Positions 9,345 to 17,699 of a stretch of 64,000 bases of DNA are shown here, piece by piece. Made by a program: the position numbers and the translations under genes. Every line of letters starts with the position of its first letter. Positions within the stretch are counted from its first letter, which is position 1. The stretch is from Mycobacterium lehmannii (GTDB lineage Bacteria; Actinomycetota; Actinomycetes; Mycobacteriales; Mycobacteriaceae). The notes below the pieces were generated by a model that worked only from the letters and a program-made list of their open reading frames with translations, had not been told where the DNA came from and did no database searches. The stretch covers positions 1 through 64,000 of the forward strand of contig NZ_NKCN01000004.1 of the NCBI RefSeq assembly GCF_002245535.1, read 5' to 3'.

Positions 9345-10423
9345 CGTGACCCTCCCGGAATACCGTTGTAGGGGAAGGGGAATTCGGCCCGGGGTCCCGC
9401 GTTGTCCGGCGGCTGTCCGGCGTTCACGCCGCGGCGATAGCCCAGCGCATAGTCGAGGAACGGTTGCAGCGACTGTGCGGGCAGCAGGTTGCCGACAAAC
9501 GCGTTGTAGTAGAACCCGTTGTTGACGGCCTCGCCCTGGGTGACTTGATATTTCGCCAGTCCCGAGAGTGCCTTGGCGATGTTGTCGCGGTTGCGCTCGA
9601 GCATGTCGTAGGCCGCGTTGAGCTTCTGCAGCGTCGGCGCCAGTTCCTGTTCGTTGTCGTGCACCAGACCCGTCAACTGGCGGGCGACCACCGAGGTGTT
9701 GGCGAGCAGGCTGACGATGGCGTACCGGCGGGTCTCGAGAACACCCATCAGGTCGTTGGCGTTGAGGATCAAGGTGTTCAGCTGCTCGCTGCGCTCGGAC
9801 AGCACGCCCGTGACGTCGGCGGCACTCTTGAGCAGCCGGCCCAGCGACTCGTCGCGTCCGTTCAGTGAGCGCGACAGCCGGCTCAGCCCGTCGAAGGTCG
9901 GCCCGAGTTGCGGCGCGATCCGGTCGATCGTGTCGGAGAGCGTGTCGAGGGCCCGATTGATCGATGCGGTGTCGGTGTCGGCTGTGTTGGCGGTGAACTC
10001 GCTGACCGCCTCGGTCAGGGAGTACGGCGAAGAGGTCCTCGACACAGGGATGACGTACAGCGGCTTGACCCGGTCATCGCCGGCCGGTTCCAGGGCCAGG
10101 GTGCGCTCCCCCAGCAGCGTGCCGGTGCGGATGTGCGCCGTGGTCTGCGATCCGAAGCGGACCTTGCCGTCGACGGTGAACGTCACGAGGGCTTTGCCCT
10201 TATCCAGGGATACATCGGACACCGAGCCGACCGTCATACCCGAGACCTTCACGTCGTTGCCGGGCGTCAGACCGCCGGCCTCGGTGAACATCGCCTGATA
10301 CCTGACGGCGGTGGCCCACGACCACAGCCGCTCGGGTTGCAGCCCCACGGCGATGATCAGGACGATGAGAACAACGCCGATGAATCCGGCTCGAATCAGC
10401 GGTGAGGCACGGTATTTCAGCAT
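9341..10423 (-). CDS. mceC: Mce-family protein MceC
   Basis: Third Mce subunit (360 aa) with an N-terminal membrane segment and an MCE domain (GLTPGNDVKVSGMTVG). The chosen ATG forms a TGATG overlap with the mceB stop and has GGGGAG 5 bases upstream. A longer start inside mceB is open but unnecessary. Its C-terminus lacks the long Pro-rich tail of mceD and mceF. Confidence 0.88.
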   Translation of the reverse strand: MLKYRASPLIRAGFIGVVLIVLIIAVGLQPERLWSWATAVRYQAMFTEAGGLTPGNDVKVSGMTVGSVSDVSLDKGKALVTFTVDGKVRFGSQTTAHIRTGTLLGERTLALEPAGDDRVKPLYVIPVSRTSSPYSLTEAVSEFTANTADTDTASINRALDTLSDTIDRIAPQLGPTFDGLSRLSRSLNGRDESLGRLLKSAADVTGVLSERSEQLNTLILNANDLMGVLETRRYAIVSLLANTSVVARQLTGLVHDNEQELAPTLQKLNAAYDMLERNRDNIAKALSGLAKYQVTQGEAVNNGFYYNAFVGNLLPAQSLQPFLDYALGYRRGVNAGQPPDNAGPRAEFPFPYNGIPGGSR

Positions 10424-11445
10424 CAGGGCTCCCCGCATCGTCCGTTGTTCTGCAGGATCCAGGGAAAGTGCGCGGTGCGGCCCTGGAGGTCGGTGACCCT
10501 GACCGATATTCCGCACAGGTACTGGTTCAGGAAGCTGCCGTACGCGCCGAGACGCACAAGCTTCTTGTAGTTCTGCGGCGCCTTCTGTAGGGAGATGTCG
10601 AGAAGCGGTATGTCCTTCTCGAGCAGCGGAGCGACGCGGTTGAGCTGGTCGACGCTGCCGGCCAGCGGCGGCCGGGCCTGGGTCATCAGATCGGCGAGAG
10701 AAGCGGTCCCGCTATCCAGTGCGGTGATCGCCTCTCCGATCGGATCACGATCGGCGGCCAGGCCGGTGATCAACTTCTCGAGGCGGTCCACCGCCCCGGA
10801 GAACTTGTTCCCGTCCTTGGCGATGGTGGCCAGCACCGCGTTGAGGTTGTCGATCAGGTTCCGCACGGTCTCGCCGTTGTCGGCGATCGAGTTGGAGAAG
10901 GATGCGGTCTTGGCGAACAGCGATTCGAGGTTCCCGCCCTGGCCCTGCAGGATCTGGATCAAGGAGCGGGTCAAAGCGTTGACGTCGTCGGGGTTCAGGC
11001 CGCGGATCACGGGCTTCAGCCCGCCGAGAAGGAGGTCGAGATCCAGGGCCGGCTCGGTGCGGTCGGCGGGGATCTGTGAGCCGGGTCCGGCGACTTTCGT
11101 CGAGCCGGGCCCGTCGAGGAGTTCGAGGTAGCGATCCCCGACGAGGTTGAGGTAGCGCACCGCGGCTTTGGTTCCTGAGGTGAGCACGATGTCGGAGGAG
11201 GCGTCGAAGGTGACCACGACGGTGTTGTCCGGTTGCAGGGAGACGTCGTGGACGGTGCCGACGCGGATACCCGAAACCCGCACCGAATCCCCGGGTTTGA
11301 GGTCGGAGACGTCGGTGAACACCGCGGAGTAGTCGTGCGCGGACCCGGTGCGGTACTGGCCGAAGATTGCGAACAGCGCGGCGGTGAGCAGCAGCATCAC
11401 CGCGCCGAAAATGCCCAGTTTGATCGCTGTTCCCACGCCGCTCAT
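10423..11445 (-). CDS. mceB: Mce-family protein MceB
   Basis: Second Mce subunit (340 aa): membrane anchor at about residues 5-27, MCE domain (SDLKPGDSVRVSGIRVGTV), then helical repeats ending in a short Cys-containing tail (QYLCGISV and NNGRCGEP). The ATG overlaps the mceA stop as ATGA. The reading frame is open for another 110 codons upstream inside mceA, but that part has no Mce similarity. Confidence 0.88.
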   Translation of the reverse strand: MSGVGTAIKLGIFGAVMLLLTAALFAIFGQYRTGSAHDYSAVFTDVSDLKPGDSVRVSGIRVGTVHDVSLQPDNTVVVTFDASSDIVLTSGTKAAVRYLNLVGDRYLELLDGPGSTKVAGPGSQIPADRTEPALDLDLLLGGLKPVIRGLNPDDVNALTRSLIQILQGQGGNLESLFAKTASFSNSIADNGETVRNLIDNLNAVLATIAKDGNKFSGAVDRLEKLITGLAADRDPIGEAITALDSGTASLADLMTQARPPLAGSVDQLNRVAPLLEKDIPLLDISLQKAPQNYKKLVRLGAYGSFLNQYLCGISVRVTDLQGRTAHFPWILQNNGRCGEP

Positions 11446-12662
11446 CCCGGTTGTCCGATCTGCGAGGAGTTGCGGGGCGGACCGTCGATCGGGCCGAACA
11501 GCGCCTGCTTGAGCGCATCGGAGTTCAGCAGGATGCCCTGGTTGCCGTACTGCGCGCGGCTGGCGTCGATGTCGCTGACGACGTAGGGCGCCCGGGTTTC
11601 GTAGCCGACGTCGGGCAGTCCCGCGCACTGGGGCCCGCCCTTGGCCGCGACCTTGGGCAGGTTCTGCGGATAGCGGTAGCGTTCGGAGCCCAACACGAAG
11701 GAGTCGAGCAGCAGCACCCCGGGCACCGGCGAGGGTGCAGCGGTGGCCAGCGGGACCATACCTGCCAGAACGCAATTCAGCGCTGGGTGGTACTGGTTGG
11801 TCAGGTCGGTCGTCGGCACGAGGAGGTCGAAGACGTCGGTGATCGCCTTGCGGTTGCCGGCGAGCACTTCGTCGCCGATGTCGGCCAACCCGATCGTGCT
11901 GAGCAACAGGGTGTCGAGGTCCTGCTGTTTGTCGACGATCGTGTCGCTGATACCGGTGGCGTTGTCGACGATGGCCAGCAGGTCTGGGCTGGCGTCGGCG
12001 TAGGCCTCGAGAACCTCTGGCAAGACCGCGATGTCGTGACTCAGATTCCCCAGACTGGGATCGATCTTCTCGAGCATCGTGTCCAGATCGGACAGCGTCT
12101 GCCCGAATTTCTCGCCGCGTCCGCTCAGGCCCGATGCCAGCGACCCGAGCGTCTCGTTGAGTTTGGCGGGTTCGATGCGGTTCAGCACCGACACGATTTG
12201 TTCGAAGATGGTGTTGATCTCGACGGTGACGTGATCGGCGTCAAGGATCTGGCCGGCACGCAGCGCCTGCGGCGAGGGGTCCGGAGGCGGAACGAGCGCA
12301 ACGGATTTGGCGCCGAACACCGTCGACGACGCGATGTCGACGCGCACGTTAGCCGGGATCAGTTCCATTGACGAGGGATCCATGGCGAGGTGGATCGCGG
12401 CTCGGCCGTCGGGAAGGGGCTCGACCGAGTGGACAGTGCCCACCTGAGCGCCGTGCAGCTTGACCCTGGCGTCGGGGTTCATCACCAGGCCGGCGCGGTC
12501 GGTGATGACGGTGACCGGTTCGGTCCTGGTGAAGTCGCCGCGGAAGAGCGCGACGGCAAGAGCGACGACCGCGGCGATCGCGATGATTGCCACGAGTCCC
12601 GCCACCGGTCTTGCAAATTCGCGCGGCTCAGCGGGCACCGACGTCTGCTGCTTGTTCGTCAA
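11442..12662 (-). CDS. mceA: Mce-family protein MceA
   Basis: First Mce subunit (406 aa). It has an N-terminal membrane segment (about residues 20-41), an MCE domain (GLVMNPDARVKLHGAQVGTV) and a long helical domain with the conserved late segment NQYHPALNCVL. It lies 7 bases after the second yrbE gene and overlaps mceB by 4 bases. The set is a full Mce complex; the paralogue number (mce1, mce3, mce4 and so on) cannot be assigned from sequence alone. Confidence 0.9.
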   Translation of the reverse strand: MTNKQQTSVPAEPREFARPVAGLVAIIAIAAVVALAVALFRGDFTRTEPVTVITDRAGLVMNPDARVKLHGAQVGTVHSVEPLPDGRAAIHLAMDPSSMELIPANVRVDIASSTVFGAKSVALVPPPDPSPQALRAGQILDADHVTVEINTIFEQIVSVLNRIEPAKLNETLGSLASGLSGRGEKFGQTLSDLDTMLEKIDPSLGNLSHDIAVLPEVLEAYADASPDLLAIVDNATGISDTIVDKQQDLDTLLLSTIGLADIGDEVLAGNRKAITDVFDLLVPTTDLTNQYHPALNCVLAGMVPLATAAPSPVPGVLLLDSFVLGSERYRYPQNLPKVAAKGGPQCAGLPDVGYETRAPYVVSDIDASRAQYGNQGILLNSDALKQALFGPIDGPPRNSSQIGQPG

Positions 12663-12669
12663 CGTGCCA

Positions 12670-13527
12670 CTATCCCGACAGGTTGAAGTTGCCGTTGGAA
12701 CCGTAGATGGACAGGGATACCAGCAGGGTGACCGACACGACGATCACCAGCGAGGTGCGCACCGCGTTACCGACGGCAACGCCCACACCCGAGGGCCCGC
12801 CGGAGGCGAAGTAGCCGAAGTAGGTGTGAATCAACAAAATCGTGATCGCCATCAACACCGCCTGCAGAAACGACCACAACAAATCGATCGGATTCAAAAA
12901 CGTGTCGAAATAGTGGTCATACAGCCCCCCGGACTGACCGAACAACACCACCGTGGTGAACTGCGACGCCACAAACGACAGAATCACCGCAATCGAGTAC
13001 AGCGGGGTGATCGCCACCATGCCGGCCACAATGCGCGTGGACACCAGATACTCCACCGGCCGGATCGCCATCGACTCCAACGCATCGATCTCCTCATTAA
13101 TACGCATCGCACCCAGCTGCGCGGTCACCCCGGCCCCGAACGTGGCCGCCAACCCGATCCCGGCCACCGTCGGGGCCGCGATCCGCACGTTGATGAACGC
13201 CGCCAAAAACCCGGTCAGCGCCTCGATACCGATGTCGCCCAACGACGAATACCCCTGCACCGCCAACGTGCCACCGGCAGCCAGCGTCAAGAACCCCACG
13301 ATCGCGACCGTGCCGCCGATCATCGCCAATGTCCCCGCGCCCATGGAGATCTCGGCGATCAACCGCACGATCTCCTTACGGAAATGCACCGACGCGTGCG
13401 GCACCCCCGCCAGAGCACGCAGATAAAACAACATGTGATCGCCGATGCGACCCAAAAAGTCCACCGGTCGCTTGGCCTGACGGCTCAAGCGCGGATACGT
13501 CGTGCGCAAAATCGTTGCGGTGCCCAT
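12670..13527 (-). CDS. yrbEB: YrbE-family (MlaE-like) permease, second copy
   Basis: Integral membrane permease of the Mce importer (285 aa, MlaE/YrbE family). The family signature is visible (GAMRINEEIDALESMAIRP, about residues 137-155), with membrane helices before and after. It works with its partner YrbE and an ATPase (MceG), which is encoded elsewhere. Nine bases separate it from the upstream yrbE. Codon use differs from the mce genes: G- and T-ending codons are favoured and C-ending ones are rare on the coding strand. Confidence 0.92.
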   Translation of the reverse strand: MGTATILRTTYPRLSRQAKRPVDFLGRIGDHMLFYLRALAGVPHASVHFRKEIVRLIAEISMGAGTLAMIGGTVAIVGFLTLAAGGTLAVQGYSSLGDIGIEALTGFLAAFINVRIAAPTVAGIGLAATFGAGVTAQLGAMRINEEIDALESMAIRPVEYLVSTRIVAGMVAITPLYSIAVILSFVASQFTTVVLFGQSGGLYDHYFDTFLNPIDLLWSFLQAVLMAITILLIHTYFGYFASGGPSGVGVAVGNAVRTSLVIVVSVTLLVSLSIYGSNGNFNLSG

Positions 13528-13536
13528 CGAGAGCCG

Positions 13537-14346
13537 CTAACCCGTCGTCATTTGGATGCCGATCGCGGTCACGACCACGTTGATCACGAACAACGCCATG
13601 AACGCATACACCACCGTCTCGTTGACCGCGTTACCGACCGCCTTGGCGCCACCACCGGTGATCGTCAACCCGCGAAAACACGCCACCAGCCCGGCGATCA
13701 GACCAAACAACGCCGCCTTCACACACGAAATGATCACCTCGGGCACCCCGGTCAACAGCGTGATCCCAGCCGCGAACGCGCCCGGGTTCACATCCTGGAT
13801 GAACACCGAAAACGTGTAACCACCCAGGATTCCGATGATCACCACCAGGCTGTTGAGCAGCAGTGCGACCAACCCCGAGGCCAACATGCGCGGGGTCACC
13901 AAGCGCTGGACCGGGTTGATGCCCAGCACCTCCATCGCATCGATCTCCTCGCGGATCGTGCGCGACCCAAGATCGGCACACATCGCCGTCGCACCGGCAC
14001 CGGCCACGATCAACACCGTCACGATCGGGCCCACCTGGGTCACCGCACCAAACGCCGCACCCGCACCCGACAGATCAGCGGCACCCAACTCCCGCAACAA
14101 GATGTTCAACGTGAACGACACCAGCACCGTGAACGGAATCGCCACCAACAACGTCGGCGCCAACGACACCCGAGCAATAAACCAACACTGCTCCAAAAAC
14201 TCCCGCCACTGAAACGGCCGACGAAACACAAACCGCACCGCATCAGCCGACATCGCAAACAACGCCCCGACCGCCTGCATCGGCCCAGCCAGATTCCGCA
14301 ACGGCGGCAGACCCGCAGACCACCGCTCCGGTGCGTCGGTTGCCAT
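13537..14346 (-). CDS. yrbEA: YrbE-family (MlaE-like) permease, first copy
   Basis: First gene of the mce operon (269 aa). MlaE-family permease with the signature DLGSRTIREEIDAMEVLGIN and several membrane helices. The start was set at ATG 14346 because a conserved YrbE N-terminus (RNLAGPMQAVGALFAMSADA) follows; the open frame upstream is not YrbE-like. The promoter region is shared with a divergent hydrolase and contains a perfect 8-bp inverted repeat. It shares the unusual G/T-ending codon preference of its partner. Confidence 0.92.
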   Translation of the reverse strand: MATDAPERWSAGLPPLRNLAGPMQAVGALFAMSADAVRFVFRRPFQWREFLEQCWFIARVSLAPTLLVAIPFTVLVSFTLNILLRELGAADLSGAGAAFGAVTQVGPIVTVLIVAGAGATAMCADLGSRTIREEIDAMEVLGINPVQRLVTPRMLASGLVALLLNSLVVIIGILGGYTFSVFIQDVNPGAFAAGITLLTGVPEVIISCVKAALFGLIAGLVACFRGLTITGGGAKAVGNAVNETVVYAFMALFVINVVVTAIGIQMTTG

Positions 14347-14491
14347 TACCCCACGACTCCGGTCAGCGACGTCATCGCGAAACACCTGACGGGATCGCCG
14401 GCGACATCGGGCCTCCTGCTTACGCGCGGGCACGTCGACGGCCCGTCTCTCGATCGGCAGCGTCGCAGTCAATCGCTCAGCGGCACAGTGA

Positions 14492-14512
14492 GCGTCCCGC
14501 TTACCGGGACGC
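14492..14512. promoter_or_regulatory. Inverted repeat in the mce/hydrolase divergent promoter
   Basis: GCGTCCCG, CTTAC, CGGGACGC: 8-bp arms with a 5-base spacer. The core TCCCGCTTACCGGGA matches the motif found upstream of most operons in this window (TCCCGATGACCGGGA-like), and is the most symmetrical copy. It lies 146 bases upstream of the first yrbE start and about 66 bases upstream of the hydrolase GTG, so its spacing to the start codons is less regular than at the other sites. Confidence 0.55.
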
Positions 14513-14567
14513 CCGATGAACGGAACAACCACCTGCGGTCGGATATGCGCGTGGCAAGCTATGGGGC

Positions 14568-15440
14568 GTGACCGACACCGCAGCCTTCATCGCCCGCGTC
14601 GAGAGCGACCTCCGTGAGACACCCACCCCCTCCGGTGTGCTGCGCTACTACGACGTCGGTGACGGTCCCGTTCTGCTCTTTCTTCACGGCTCCGGGCCCG
14701 GCGTCACCGGCTGGCGCAACTTCCGCGGTGTGCTGCCCACCTTCGCCGAGCATTTCCGTTGCCTGATCCTGGAATTCCCGGGTTTCGGGGTCAGCGACGA
14801 CTTCGGCGGCCATCCGATGATCACGGCGCAGGGCGCTGTCGTCCCCTTCCTCGACGCGCTGGGCATCGATCGCGTCAACATCGTCGGCAACTCGATGGGC
14901 GGCGGCGTGGGGATCAACTTCGCAATCAGCAACCCGGACCGCATCGGCCGGCTGGTCACGATCGGCGGCATCGGCACCAACATCTTCAGTCCCGGCCCGA
15001 GTGAGGGGATTCGGCTGCTCCAGGAGTTCACCGAGGACCCCACCCGTCAGCGGTTGGTCGACTGGCTCAACTCGATGGTGTACGACCAGTCGCTCGTCAC
15101 CGAACAACTGATCGAGGAACGCTGGCAGTTGGCGACCGATCCGGAGACGCTGGAGTCCGCCCGGCGCATGTACGGCAAGAAGGCCTTCACGCAGATGATG
15201 GCGTTCATGCGCGGCAGCGATGCGCCGCTGCCGTGGGCGCAGATGCACAAGGTCGCCGCACCCACGCTGTTGACGTGGGGGCGTGACGACCGGGTCAGCC
15301 CGCTGGACATGGCGCTGATCCCGATGCGCACCATTCCCAACGCCGAACTGCACGTGTTCCCGAACTGCGGGCACTGGGCGATGATCGAGGCCAAGGCTGC
15401 GTTCGAGAGCGTGGTGCTCGCGTTCTTGAGCCGTCGGTGA
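14568..15440 (+). CDS. Meta-cleavage product C-C hydrolase, HsaD/BphD-like
   Basis: Alpha/beta-hydrolase (290 aa) of the family that hydrolyses the C-C bond of ring-cleavage products. Visible are the oxyanion region HGSGPG (residues 40-45), the nucleophile elbow GNSMGG with Ser109, the acid region WGRDD (Asp240 or 241) and NCGHW with His269. HGSGPG and GNSMGG are typical of HsaD, BphD and MhpC. It would act after an extradiol dioxygenase such as the one at 27563. It starts with GTG and is divergent from the mce operon, which suggests that uptake and ring degradation are linked. Confidence 0.88.
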   Translation: MTDTAAFIARVESDLRETPTPSGVLRYYDVGDGPVLLFLHGSGPGVTGWRNFRGVLPTFAEHFRCLILEFPGFGVSDDFGGHPMITAQGAVVPFLDALGIDRVNIVGNSMGGGVGINFAISNPDRIGRLVTIGGIGTNIFSPGPSEGIRLLQEFTEDPTRQRLVDWLNSMVYDQSLVTEQLIEERWQLATDPETLESARRMYGKKAFTQMMAFMRGSDAPLPWAQMHKVAAPTLLTWGRDDRVSPLDMALIPMRTIPNAELHVFPNCGHWAMIEAKAAFESVVLAFLSRR

Positions 15441-15444
15441 CCGG

Positions 15445-16583
15445 TTAACCCAACCGGAGTGGTATCGAGTGGAACGCTCGCGCCCAGGCAGACGTGATTC
15501 TCTCCGGCTCACCGGCGAGTTCGCATTCTGGGAAGCGCTCAAACCATTCGGCGAAGGCCAAGCGGGCCTCCATTCGAGCGAGCCCGGAGCCCATGCAGAA
15601 ATGTGGGCCATGACCGAATGAGGCATGTCGCTTAACACGTCGCGTCACATCGAAGCGTTCCGGATCCGGAAACTCACGATCATCGTGATTGGCTGCGCCC
15701 CAAACCAACATGACGCGCGATCCAGCGGGGATCTGGACGCCGTGGAGCTCCACATCGCGCGTGGCGGTTCGAGGCAGGGCCTGGTGGGCGCCTCTATACG
15801 GATCATCTCCTCGATGGCCGACGGCCACAGCGAGGGGTCGTTGCGCACCAGGTCGAGCTGTTCAGGGTGGTTCAGGAGAAGAAGGAGACCCGAACCGATG
15901 ACGCTGGCCGTCGTGTCATTACCGCCGAGGACCAACAGCAGGCAGAATCCCAGTAGCTCCTGGTCGCTGAGCCTCTCGCCGTCGATCTCCGCGTCAAGAA
16001 GTGCGGTCATCAGGTCTTCGCGCGGGTGGCGACGGCGCTCCTCGAGCAATTCGGCGAACATCGCATAGATGTTCATCGCGGCCTCGAGGGCTTTGTCGGT
16101 GTCCAAACCGATGAACGCCTCGGTCCAAGTGCGCATGGGTGCGAGATACCGCTCGTCGAGGCCGATCATCCCGCCCACTGCCACGCTGGGAATGACAGCC
16201 GCGTAGTCGTGCTGAAATTCGCAGACATCCTTGGCCGCGATGTCGTCGAGCAGAGCTCCGACGCACTTCTTGATTTCGTCCTCCATCGCTGCGACGCACC
16301 GCGCGGTGAAGGCCCGCGACACCAGTCTGCGAAGAGCGCCATGTCGTGGCGGATCGATGAAGATGAGTTGGGGAAGTAGATCGTTTGCCTCGGATACGCG
16401 GCTGGAGAAAGTCTGGTGGTCGGCCGCCGCGGCCCAGACATCGGCGAACCGGGTGAACGCGTAGAACTGGCCGTCCGGGTCGCGGTAGACCGGATGGTGG
16501 TCTCGCATCGTGCGGTACACATCCCAGATCTCGTCCTGGAACTTAGAAGTGGACGGGTCGTAGACGAATTGTGCACCGGCCAT
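15445..16583 (-). pseudogene. Cytochrome P450 with an internal frameshift
   Basis: The first frame (16583 to about 15785) gives a P450 N-terminal part with the I-helix GGNDTTAS (Thr224) and the K-helix ExxR (Glu259, Arg262). It then loses similarity. The second frame resumes at once with LPRTATRDVELHG and carries the heme loop FGHGPHFCMG. Adding one base (for example a C in the CCCACCAGG stretch near 15781-15788) restores a continuous EAPTQALPRTATRDV reading, so a one-base deletion is likely. It could be a true pseudogene or a sequencing error. GGAGG lies 9 bases before the ATG. Substrate is unknown; a steroid hydroxylase would fit the context. Confidence 0.85.
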
Positions 16584-16620
16584 GCGCTAGGGCCTCCGTT
16601 CGGCCCCCAGTAAAGGAGAG

Positions 16621-16694
16621 CCGTAGATGTGACCTACGGAACGGACCTTAGAGTGCGGACTCGCGGGACGACCGGATGCGCCCACTGAGCGGGA
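16621..16694 (-). promoter_or_regulatory. P450 promoter with operator motif
   Basis: CCCACTGAGCGGGA at 16681-16694 matches the recurrent operator motif. On the minus strand a -10-like TAAGGT lies at 16650-16645, predicting a transcription start near 16638, which is 50 bases from the motif centre. At that start there is a further 6-bp inverted repeat (CCGTAG at 16621-16626 and CTACGG at 16634-16639), possibly a second regulator site. Confidence 0.5.
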
Positions 16695-16716
16695 GGACGG
16701 CCTCTCAGACGACGCG

Positions 16717-17649
16717 TCACGACGCACCGGTCACTCGATCCGGCATCGAGACCTGCTGCGCGACAAGAGTATCGGCGCGCTCTGCAAAGTCGAGCACATG
16801 CTCGCCGATGACGCGGACCCGTTCGAGGGTGAGTCGGCAGTAGGGCTGCGCTGAAACTGTCAGCACGACATTGCCTTCGGGATCGAAGATCGGCGCGGAG
16901 ATGGTCGCGAGCTCGCACTGGTCGATCTGAGGCAATTCATCGGGAAGGAAGTCGACGACCGTCAGGTCGGCAACGGCGCCGGCCAGGCGTACCGCCACGG
17001 GGTCCGGTGCGCCGCCGTCTTGCACAGCCAGAAGCGCCGCGAAGACTTTCAGCAGAGGACTGCTGAGCCGTTCGATCCCGTACCCCCGCCGGCAGATCTC
17101 GTCGAGCACCTTGGGCATCCGCGCGCGGTAGACGTCGTTGACCGGACCTGCGGCCGTCATCCAGTCCTGGCGTGCGGCAGCGGGCGCCCACGCGACGAAC
17201 TCCCGGCCGAACGGCGCGACGAAGGGCAACCGCTGCCCGGCCTGTACCTGGGAGCGGCCGCCGTTTGGAGCGGCCGTTTCGATGACGGCGATCTGGCCGT
17301 CGCGCACCTCGGAGATACATGCCGCCATCCCCAGCGTTGAACACAGTTCCCATAGTGGGTCGCGTAGTGCGTCCGACGCTGGCGCGTTGACGGTGGGCAT
17401 GCGAGGAAACTCGCTGCCAAGGCAGAATTTCCCACTGAGCGGGTCACGCCGCACCCAGCCGCCCGCGGACAAGGTGGCCAGGATGGCGTGCCCGGTCGAT
17501 CGACTGATGCCCAGCTCACGGCATATTTCGGCCAATGTCCAGGGCCTCGCGGACGGACGCGCCAGTAGCTCGACCACATCGATGACACGTCGGGTCGGTG
17601 GAGAGGGGTCTTGACCCGCACGCGACGAGCGTCCTACCTTGGCGTTCAT
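16717..17649 (-). CDS. IclR-family transcriptional regulator
   Basis: A 310-aa regulator with an N-terminal winged helix-turn-helix (about residues 20-75, including LAEICRELGISRSTGHAIL) and a C-terminal IclR effector domain. The HTH and the DPLSGKFCLG wing are IclR-like. It is divergent from the sulfotransferase operon, with only 50 bases between the starts and a TATTCG/CGAATA inverted repeat in the gap, so it probably controls that operon and itself. It lies upstream of the P450 in the same direction, but the P450 has its own promoter signals. Confidence 0.82.
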   Translation of the reverse strand: MNAKVGRSSRAGQDPSPPTRRVIDVVELLARPSARPWTLAEICRELGISRSTGHAILATLSAGGWVRRDPLSGKFCLGSEFPRMPTVNAPASDALRDPLWELCSTLGMAACISEVRDGQIAVIETAAPNGGRSQVQAGQRLPFVAPFGREFVAWAPAAARQDWMTAAGPVNDVYRARMPKVLDEICRRGYGIERLSSPLLKVFAALLAVQDGGAPDPVAVRLAGAVADLTVVDFLPDELPQIDQCELATISAPIFDPEGNVVLTVSAQPYCRLTLERVRVIGEHVLDFAERADTLVAQQVSMPDRVTGAS

Positions 17650-17650
17650 A

Positions 17651-17673
17651 TATTCGGCAGCTTACGTCGAATA
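17651..17673. promoter_or_regulatory. Candidate IclR operator
   Basis: Inverted repeat TATTCG (17651-17656) and CGAATA (17668-17673) with an 11-base spacer, in the 50-base gap between the divergent IclR gene and the sulfotransferase gene. The position suits autoregulation plus control of the operon at 17700-21987. Confidence 0.5.
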
Positions 17674-17699
17674 CTCGTTACCCGCTATACGGAGGCCTG

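Noticed and set aside
10423..11775. A longer mceB starting 110 codons upstream inside mceA
   Set aside because: The extra part is Arg-rich and not Mce-like; the ATG that overlaps the mceA stop begins the usual membrane anchor.
12460..14571. A 703-codon open frame on the plus strand opposite the yrbE genes
   Set aside because: It is antisense to two clear YrbE permeases, its translation is rich in His, Arg and Gln with no domain, and its openness is explained by the G/T-ending codon use of the yrbE genes.
17429..17442. A CCCACTGAGCGGGT match to the operator motif
   Set aside because: It lies inside the IclR coding region, where it encodes part of the normal DPLSGKF wing, and is far from any start codon.
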